Shown: in pieces, positions 22,529 through 27,948 of the stretch
Position numbering within the stretch: position 1 is the stretch's first letter
Layout: each line of letters opens with the position of its first letter
Source: Candidatus Falkowiibacteriota bacterium
GTDB lineage: Bacteria; Patescibacteriota; Patescibacteriia; Patescibacteriales; GWE2-39-37
Assembly: GCA_013335665.1 (NCBI GenBank)
Contig: JAAXVE010000001.1
Location: 1 to 27,948 of the forward strand
Length of the DNA: 27,948 bases
Reading direction: 5' to 3'
Notes under the pieces: model-generated
Database searches by the model: none
Seen by the model: only the letters and a program-made list of their open reading frames with translations
What the model was told of the DNA's origin: nothing
Program-made: the position numbers and the translations under genes

Positions 22529-23194
22529 ATGTCCTACTTCAAATACGCCATAAGCAACACGCACCGACGCAAACTACTCGACAGAGCCATGATCAGGAAC
22601 CGCGCTGCATTCAGGCCAGGTTCTACCGTTCTGGATATCGGCGGCCGTGATCGAGGTTTCTTTAAAAAGCCGAAAAGCAAAGTGGGCAAATGGATATTTG
22701 CAGACATCCAGGCAGAAAACAAACCGGATATAGTTCTCGATGTTGCCGACATGAAAAGCATTCAGAGCGGAAGCATTGACACAGTCTTGGCCAATGAGCT
22801 CTTCGAGCATGTTGCAGAGCCGGAAAGAGGCTTGAACGAATGCTACCGCATCTTGAAAGCAGGCGGCGAGCTAATCCTGTCTGTCCCTTTTCTCTATCCA
22901 GTCCACGGCGACCCGTATGATTTTCAGCGCTGGACCGAAACCAAATGGAGTAAGGAGCTGTCAGGTTGCGGCTTCCGCGAAATCAATATAGAAATCTTGG
23001 GCAGGTTTTTTAGCGTTTTAGCAACAAGTATCAAAATATGGAATCAATCACTACCTTCTTTTTTCAGATATTTGCTCTACCCTGTCTCTTTCGCCTTTGA
23101 TCTGTTAGCCGGGGTCGACAACACTGATCTTGTCAAAAAAAACACCGCGCTGTCGCGCTTCCATGGAGGCTATTTCATCATTGCAAAAAAATGA
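22529..23194 (+). CDS. Class I SAM methyltransferase (glycan cluster, 1 of 5)
   Basis: This 221-aa protein has SAM-binding motif I STVLDIGGRDRGFF, an acidic motif II region (KWIFADIQAENKPDIVLDVAD), motif IV IDTVLANELFEHV, and the GGELILSVPFLYPVHGDPYDFQRWT stretch common to Methyltransf_11 proteins of surface-glycan clusters. It starts right at the end of the GT2 stop and its TGA overlaps the next ATG (ATGA). The target is probably a sugar or the glycan end, as judged from context only. Confidence 0.87.
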   Translation: MSYFKYAISNTHRRKLLDRAMIRNRAAFRPGSTVLDIGGRDRGFFKKPKSKVGKWIFADIQAENKPDIVLDVADMKSIQSGSIDTVLANELFEHVAEPERGLNECYRILKAGGELILSVPFLYPVHGDPYDFQRWTETKWSKELSGCGFREINIEILGRFFSVLATSIKIWNQSLPSFFRYLLYPVSFAFDLLAGVDNTDLVKKNTALSRFHGGYFIIAKK

Positions 23195-23838
23195 AGAACC
23201 AAGACTTTGAACAATATGCCGACGAAAGATCAATGAGCGGCGGTCTGGCTGGCTTCCATGTAGAAACATTGAGCGCATTATTTGGAAACATGGACCATGA
23301 CTCATTAATCCTAGATTTTGGTTGCGGTGATGGACGCTATTTTCCGCTCTTCTCTAAATTTTTTAAAAAAGAAAATATTTACGGTGTCGAAATCTCGCAA
23401 AAGCGCGTCGACAAAAGCCATTCTATCGGCTGGGATAACGCCCTCAAGATCGAACCTTTGGAAAAGCTGCCTTTTAGTGATGATTATTTCGACTTCATAA
23501 ACATGGATCAGGTAATCGAGCATATTTCAGCCCATGAAATAGATTTCTATCTGCAAGAATTCAGCCGCATTCTCAAAAAAGGCGGCCAAGTATTCATCAC
23601 AACGCCAAACTATCCGATAAAACGCGTCTACGACATTTTTCAAGCCCTTTTTTACGGGTACTGGTACAAAGTATTCGACGATCCGACCCACGTTACCCAT
23701 TATGACTTTAAGAAGCTAAGCTCCTTATTGACGAAACACTTCACTTTAGTCGAGCTTAAACCCACTGGCGGGTTTTTTTACAGGATCATCCGAAAGAATT
23801 TTCTTAGCAATAAGATCATAGCGATCTGCAATAAATAA
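23191..23838 (+). CDS. Class I SAM methyltransferase (glycan cluster, 2 of 5)
   Basis: This 215-aa protein carries motif I LILDFGCGDGRYF, motif II NIYGVEISQKRV, LPFSDDYFDFINMDQVIEHI (motif IV) and LKKGGQVFITTPNYP (motif V/VI). The C-terminal half (YDIFQALFYGYWYKVFDDPTHVTHY) resembles methyltransferases of O-antigen loci. It overlaps the previous gene by four bases and so is translated with it. Two differing methyltransferases side by side suggest two methylation sites or substrates. Confidence 0.88.
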   Translation: MKNQDFEQYADERSMSGGLAGFHVETLSALFGNMDHDSLILDFGCGDGRYFPLFSKFFKKENIYGVEISQKRVDKSHSIGWDNALKIEPLEKLPFSDDYFDFINMDQVIEHISAHEIDFYLQEFSRILKKGGQVFITTPNYPIKRVYDIFQALFYGYWYKVFDDPTHVTHYDFKKLSSLLTKHFTLVELKPTGGFFYRIIRKNFLSNKIIAICNK

Positions 23839-23861
23839 AAAATAATCATTCAATACAAACT

Positions 23862-24881
23862 ATGAGCTTCCCAGGACTCGACAAAATAGAATTTGAAGAA
23901 CCTAAATGCATATTTTGCAAAGAAAAACAAAGCTTGACAAAAGTGCTTGACGCTCCTGACAGGCTGAACAAACTGCCCGGAACCTTCAGCCTAGTAAAGT
24001 GCGGAAACTGCGGCTTGGTTTTCCAATCGCCGCGACCAAAAGAAGAATTTATCGGCAACTTTTATCCAGATGAGTTACACTACTTCATCCCAAACCAAGA
24101 AACTGTTAAGCCTATTAAGGCGTGGCTGGAAACAAAAGTCCTTATAAATTTTTTCGGCTACACCAACCTTGGTAAGGGCAATTTTTTTTCCAAGGTGTTA
24201 TTTTTGCCGGCGTATTATTATTTTTTTCGCCACAAAACCATCCCACACTACGTACCGAACGGAAAAATATTGGAGATAGGCTGTTCTCACGGAGCCTTCC
24301 TGGCCCAACTTAAGAAATGGGGCTGGGACGTAGTCGGCATAGAGATGAATGCCAAGGCTGCTGATTATGCCAGAAACACTCGAGGCTTCGAGGTTCTTAC
24401 CGGATCTATTACTGACATCGACCTGCCAAGTAATTCATTTGATGCAATCATAGCCGAGATGGTCATGGAACATCTTTACGACCCGCAAGCGGTCGTGGCA
24501 AGAATGTCCAATTCACTAAAGAAAAACGGCGAACTCATATTCAGCATTCCCTTTTTTGAAGGTGCTGAATACGGTTTATTCAAGGATTTTTCATACGGCC
24601 TGCACCTGCCAAACCACATTTATTTTTTCAATAAATCAAATATCGCACAGCTGCTCAACGACAATTTTGACCGCATAAAAATCTTTTTTCATCATTTTGA
24701 CCGTGACTTCATCGCCTCGGCAAAATACAAATATGAGGATAATAAAAAATTTATCTGGAAACTAATTTCTCAAAGCAAGGCCGTAAAGCACTTCTTAATC
24801 AGGCCGCTAGTCTTCATCCTGTCTGTAATGCAGAAGACTAGCCGCGTAACCGTAAGGGCATACAAAAAAGATCAAGCGTAA
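23862..24881 (+). CDS. SAM methyltransferase with N-terminal zinc ribbon (glycan cluster, 3 of 5)
   Basis: This 339-aa protein starts with a zinc ribbon, C16-x2-C19 and C47-x2-C50 (KCGNCGLVFQSPRP). The methyltransferase core follows with KILEIGCSHGAFL (motif I), VVGIEMNAKAADYA, NSFDAIIAEMVMEHLYDP (motif IV) and LKKNGELIFSIPFFEG. Zinc ribbon plus Methyltransf_23 is a common layout in deoxysugar C-methyltransferases and related enzymes of capsule loci. The hydrophobic C-terminus (HFLIRPLVFILSVMQ) may touch the membrane. Confidence 0.87.
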   Translation: MSFPGLDKIEFEEPKCIFCKEKQSLTKVLDAPDRLNKLPGTFSLVKCGNCGLVFQSPRPKEEFIGNFYPDELHYFIPNQETVKPIKAWLETKVLINFFGYTNLGKGNFFSKVLFLPAYYYFFRHKTIPHYVPNGKILEIGCSHGAFLAQLKKWGWDVVGIEMNAKAADYARNTRGFEVLTGSITDIDLPSNSFDAIIAEMVMEHLYDPQAVVARMSNSLKKNGELIFSIPFFEGAEYGLFKDFSYGLHLPNHIYFFNKSNIAQLLNDNFDRIKIFFHHFDRDFIASAKYKYEDNKKFIWKLISQSKAVKHFLIRPLVFILSVMQKTSRVTVRAYKKDQA

Positions 24882-24898
24882 ATGCTGCAGTCAACTCC

Positions 24899-26125
24899 AT
24901 GAATTCTTCACTCTCCAAGCTAAAAAAAATCGACACATCCTACCTTTTAAGGGGTGGTTTTTGGATCGGCTTCGGCCAATTCTTCGCAACAGCGGCAAAT
25001 ATCTTAATTTTTCTTTTCTTAGGAAATCACCTTTCAAAAGAAACTTTCGGAGACTACCGTTTAGTCATTTCCATCTCCGGCATAATCTCCATCTTCTTTC
25101 TCAACGGCCTGAACGCCTCTGTTACTCAAGCGGTTGCGAAAAATGTCAAAGGCATCCTCCGTCGTGCCGTGTCGATGCAGCTTATCTGGTCGGCACTGCC
25201 ATTTCTTGCCGCCTTGTCAATTTCAGGCTACTACTTCTATCTTGACTCAAAACCACACTTAGCACTAGCCATCTTTCTAATAGGCATCGTTTCCCCTATC
25301 TCCAATTGTTTCAATACCTATCTTTTTTACCTTAATGGCTTGAAGGATTTTAAAAAGATAGGATTATACACCACTATCGTTGCCATAATTAATTTGGCCG
25401 CCGTCACCATAGCGATTTATTTCCACGGCGGTCTGAATGCTATAGTTTTGGCAGTTTTCGGTTCAACTTTATTGTCCAATTTTATTCTCTACCAAAAAAC
25501 AGTGGCACTTGAGCCGATATGCGATAACGAACAGGAAATAAAGCATTATCTGGATTTCGGTAAAAAGATCAGCTTTTCCAGCGCGATCATAACATTATCG
25601 CAATACTTCGACAATATTTTGGTCTACCATTTTTTCGGGCCGGCAGAGCTGGCGATCTACTCATTTGCCAAGCTGATACCTGATAGTTTGAAAAACGTCA
25701 CCAAGATAATAAACCCTTTAGCCATGCCGAGATTTTCCAAATATGATAAAAAAAACATACCGGACATAAATTTCAAGACATTCGCCCTTACCTTCAGCCT
25801 TTTTCTTGTTGCAATCGCATATATGGCACTGCCTGAAAAATTCTTCCTTTATTTTTTTCCGCTCTATGGCGACTCGATAGTCTATTCAAAAATCTACGCG
25901 CTATCGATCGTCGGATTGTCATCAATCATACCCACTACTTTTTTTACAAGCCAAGCCTCGGAAAAAATCATCTTCAACTACAACCTGACAACTTCCATTT
26001 TCAAGCTTGCCGTCCTCAGCCTGGGCATGGCTTTTTACGGCTTATGGGGGGCAATCATTTCCTTGATCGCCAGCAGCGCGTTTTCCCTTTTCTACTCTCT
26101 GATTCTCATAAAAAAAACAAAGTGA
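24899..26125 (+). CDS. Wzx-like polysaccharide / lipid-linked oligosaccharide flippase
   Basis: This 408-aa protein, rather short for the family, has about 11-12 TM helices. It opens LLRGGFWIGFGQFFATAANI then LSKETFGDYRLVISISGIIS, the standard start of Wzx/RfbX (MATE-like) flippases. It would carry the undecaprenyl-linked glycan made by the upstream enzymes across the membrane. It ends the plus-strand cluster; its stop codon lies within the terminator stem. The start at 24899 is 17 bases after the previous stop. Confidence 0.9.
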   Translation: MNSSLSKLKKIDTSYLLRGGFWIGFGQFFATAANILIFLFLGNHLSKETFGDYRLVISISGIISIFFLNGLNASVTQAVAKNVKGILRRAVSMQLIWSALPFLAALSISGYYFYLDSKPHLALAIFLIGIVSPISNCFNTYLFYLNGLKDFKKIGLYTTIVAIINLAAVTIAIYFHGGLNAIVLAVFGSTLLSNFILYQKTVALEPICDNEQEIKHYLDFGKKISFSSAIITLSQYFDNILVYHFFGPAELAIYSFAKLIPDSLKNVTKIINPLAMPRFSKYDKKNIPDINFKTFALTFSLFLVAIAYMALPEKFFLYFFPLYGDSIVYSKIYALSIVGLSSIIPTTFFTSQASEKIIFNYNLTTSIFKLAVLSLGMAFYGLWGAIISLIASSAFSLFYSLILIKKTK

Positions 26126-26141
26126 ATCCACTTTGTTTTTT
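26111..26141. terminator. Bidirectional terminator between convergent glycan genes
   Basis: ACAAAGTG and CACTTTGT form an 8-bp stem around AATC, flanked by six or more A and six T, so it works on both strands. It ends the flippase transcript (its TGA is in the stem) and the converging methyltransferase gene ending at 26156. Confidence 0.88.
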
Positions 26142-26155
26142 ATAAGTATTCGCAA

Positions 26156-26929
26156 CTATTTTTCTGCCAGAATCATGAAGCCGACCGATTCACTCTCGTC
26201 TTCCCTGGCTTTTTTCTTTTTCCAATCAGCCATCTTTTTATAAAGGCTTAAGCTGAAACCGCCGACCAAGTCGATCAGACCGGCCAGACAAAAATCTAAG
26301 ACGATCGGATCAAACCTAAGTATCTTGAAACGCGCTTTGGTAAGCACGTCGATTATCTCCTCTTTAGTGTACTCGATCTTGTGGTCAGAGTCGGAGTAAT
26401 ATGGCAAGCCGGCTGATTTCTGCAAACGCTTCCAGCTCGTATCAGAATTAGGGACAGCAATGATCATGCGTCCGCCAGGCTTCAACAAACGGTAGCACTC
26501 GGACAAAGCCAACTCGCGATTATTCAGGTGTTCAAGCACATCCAAGAATAAAATCTTGTCGAAAGACCAATCTTCGAAAGGCAATCTTTCTTCGGCTGAT
26601 ATCTTGGAAAATTCAACATTCTCAACTTTGTTTGCCGCTTGCCACTCTTTAGCCTGAGCCAGCAGACGGTCATCATAGTCGAAAGCGACAATTTTCTTAA
26701 CCTTAGAAGCCAACTTAAAATCGCGCTGGCCGTTGGCACAACCGATATCCAACACAACGTCGTCAGCATCGAAAAACTCGGCAAACTCAGCGTTGTCCTT
26801 AATCAGATGTTTAGGGTGAAGAAGTTGCGGCGCCTTGCCCGTCCATTTAACCAGACGGATCGAAATTCCAGAACCCAAATAATTGGCCAGCTTTATCGAC
26901 TTAATCGCCGCCCGTTTCAGTGTGCGCAT
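26156..26929 (-). CDS. Class I SAM methyltransferase (glycan cluster, 4 of 5)
   Basis: This 257-aa protein has motif I DVVLDIGCANGQRDF, motif II KIVAFDYDDRLLAQA, motif IV FDKILFLDVLEHLNN and LKPGGRMIIAVPNSDTSWKR. An N-terminal basic helix precedes the core and a hydrophobic stretch (FCLAGLIDLVGGFSLSLY) lies near the end, perhaps for membrane contact. It follows the next methyltransferase gene by two bases on the minus strand, so the two form an operon facing the plus-strand cluster. Confidence 0.88.
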   Translation of the reverse strand: MRTLKRAAIKSIKLANYLGSGISIRLVKWTGKAPQLLHPKHLIKDNAEFAEFFDADDVVLDIGCANGQRDFKLASKVKKIVAFDYDDRLLAQAKEWQAANKVENVEFSKISAEERLPFEDWSFDKILFLDVLEHLNNRELALSECYRLLKPGGRMIIAVPNSDTSWKRLQKSAGLPYYSDSDHKIEYTKEEIIDVLTKARFKILRFDPIVLDFCLAGLIDLVGGFSLSLYKKMADWKKKKAREDESESVGFMILAEK

Positions 26930-26931
26930 AG

Positions 26932-27708
26932 TTATTTCTTGAGAAGAGTTACGTAATTCTGCCCGCCGACCGTTTTTGAGTAGCCATCAGGTGCACGCTT
27001 ATAGGATCGACCTGAACCTTTGATGGCAAAGCCATGCTTGCGGCACAGCCGTTTCATCTTACACAGAGATACGACCAAGCTGACGTGGTTAACCAGGGCC
27101 GTAGGTATCTCTAAGTAACCATGCAGAAGGAACTTAGTAAAATTGCCCAGATTCAAAAAGCCGGCTCGCTGCAAAGTAAGAGGTGAGTAACGGCCAGTGT
27201 AGAGCTGGGCCACGCCGCCGCTTTTCAAGACTCGAGCAGTCTCTTTGACGTAATCTTCTAAGGCGTCGAAAGACTGGAGGTGCTGTAGGACAATAAAGGA
27301 ATAAACAAAATCGATTGAACCGTCTCCCACCGGGATGCCTCGACCAGTTGTCGTGTAAAGTTTAAAATTAGTCTTGCCGTTACTGCGCAAAAACTCCTCG
27401 GTTGCCGCTGCTTCGCTGTGAATGTCGACGCCGACACCTTCTTTGAAAAAATCGCAAGCCGCGTTGAGAATACGTCCGCCGCCATAACCAATTTCCAAAG
27501 CCACTTTATTCTCCGGCTCCTTGATCAACTTGCAAGCAGAACGGGTTAGGATATGAAATGAAAAATCCCAAAAACCCCTCACCGTGGCCTGATGCACATC
27601 CTTAGCATCATTAAACCAACTTTGAAAAGAATCGTCACCTTGAGTTTTGGCCGCGCCGATGGCGCCTGCGTATTTTTCCTTATGTTCTGAGTCGATAATT
27701 TGGCTCAT
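26932..27708 (-). CDS. Class I SAM methyltransferase (glycan cluster, 5 of 5)
   Basis: This 258-aa protein has motif I KVALEIGYGGGRILN, GVGVDIHSEAAATEEFL, GSIDFVYSFIVLQHLQSF (motif IV) and LKSGGVAQLYTGRYSP. Motif I carries Tyr where Cys is common, which is still within range. The first 60 residues (DSFQSWFNDAKDVHQATVRGFWDF) are typical of glycan-cluster methyltransferases. It starts divergently from the GT4 gene at 27846; no clean promoter was found for it in the 137-base spacer. Confidence 0.86.
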   Translation of the reverse strand: MSQIIDSEHKEKYAGAIGAAKTQGDDSFQSWFNDAKDVHQATVRGFWDFSFHILTRSACKLIKEPENKVALEIGYGGGRILNAACDFFKEGVGVDIHSEAAATEEFLRSNGKTNFKLYTTTGRGIPVGDGSIDFVYSFIVLQHLQSFDALEDYVKETARVLKSGGVAQLYTGRYSPLTLQRAGFLNLGNFTKFLLHGYLEIPTALVNHVSLVVSLCKMKRLCRKHGFAIKGSGRSYKRAPDGYSKTVGGQNYVTLLKK

Positions 27709-27770
27709 GCTTTAAAGTAATATTTTTATAAATGAATTATTTCTCGGTGTGCCTGTGCGTGATTTTGCGT

Positions 27771-27800
27771 TTGCCAGAGCTGCCATATATCCTCTATAAT
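27771..27800 (+). promoter_or_regulatory. Predicted promoter for the GT4 gene
   Basis: TTGCCA (27771-27776), 18 bases, TATAAT (27795-27800), giving a leader of about 40 bases. A second TATAAT-like run at 27836-27841 ends four bases before the ATG and could give a leaderless message instead. Confidence 0.5.
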
Positions 27801-27845
27801 AACTATAAATAACCGGATGCGAAAGCACGTCTATATATAATTATC

Positions 27846-27948
27846 ATGGAAAATAACGATAAAATCAAGCCAGCCTCAGAGTACTGCTTTATTACTCGAG
27901 AATACCCTAAAGAGACAGGTTTTGGCGGGATCGGCACCTACGTCTGGA
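27846..27948 (+). CDS. Glycosyltransferase family 4 (N-terminal part, cut by window edge)
   Basis: The frame from the ATG at 27846 reads MENNDKIKPASEY and then CFITREYPKETGFGGIGTYVW before the window ends. Ser/Thr-Arg-Glu-Tyr-Pro followed by a Gly-Gly-Ile-Gly-Thr-Tyr loop is the donor-side start of GT-B fold GT4 enzymes such as sucrose/glycogen-synthase-like and mannosyl transferases (first strand and glycine-rich loop). Only 34 codons are visible, so the family is clear but the sugar is not. It faces away from the paired methyltransferase genes and probably continues the glycan locus. Confidence 0.85.
   Translation, partial: MENNDKIKPASEYCFITREYPKETGFGGIGTYVW

Overview
The window looks like a piece of a Candidate Phyla Radiation (Patescibacteria) chromosome. 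This is inferred from an M50 RseP-like protease with the CPR-style insert between its HExxH motif and its PDZ domain, a histidine kinase with an N-terminal seven-TM sensor, very compact minus-strand operons, mostly weak Shine-Dalgarno sequences, and a large surface-glycan block. TGA, TAG and TAA all act as ordinary stops here, which argues against the Gracilibacteria/Absconditabacteria recoded lineages. No tRNA, rRNA, CRISPR array or classical transposase was seen. No stretch over 300 bases lacks a gene.

Left part (1-4118, mainly minus strand): the start of a phospholipase D/cardiolipin synthase-like gene, an intact creD-like membrane protein, and a composite locus. In the composite locus a Cys-rich HNH-like gene lies between two near-identical 46-bp hairpin repeats, next to a 22-codon remnant of a second creD start. 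A DUF84/YjjX-type nucleotide phosphatase and a small ParB/sulfiredoxin-like protein follow.

Centre left (4119-8392): secA with a promoter and a leader of about 165 nt, followed one base later by an overlooked 62-aa cysteine-containing protein. Upstream lie hpf and an alpha/beta hydrolase.

Signalling operon (8434-13163, minus): promoter, then histidine phosphatase, an unrecognised 538-aa protein, a 7TM-GAF histidine kinase and a response regulator. The genes are joined by ATGA and TAATG overlaps. The kinase is interrupted by one in-frame amber codon.

Lipid and housekeeping block (13247-20119, minus): holB, an Asp-box lipoprotein, frr, rseP, a zinc-dependent phospholipase C-like protein, and an AMP-forming acyl-CoA ligase ending at a clear terminator. 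Palindromic repeats lie between several of these genes.

Surface-glycan block (20245-27948): a plus-strand set comprising a polyprenyl-phosphate sugar transferase, a GT2, three SAM methyltransferases and a Wzx-like flippase, ending at a bidirectional terminator. Two more methyltransferases converge on it from the minus strand. A GT4 glycosyltransferase starts at the right edge. Together they can start, elongate or modify, and flip a lipid-linked glycan.

Most notable points: the hairpin-flanked HNH locus beside a creD remnant, the amber-split kinase, the unrecognised 538-aa protein in its operon, the 62-aa partner of secA, and the matching apparently leaderless promoters of holB and the sugar transferase.
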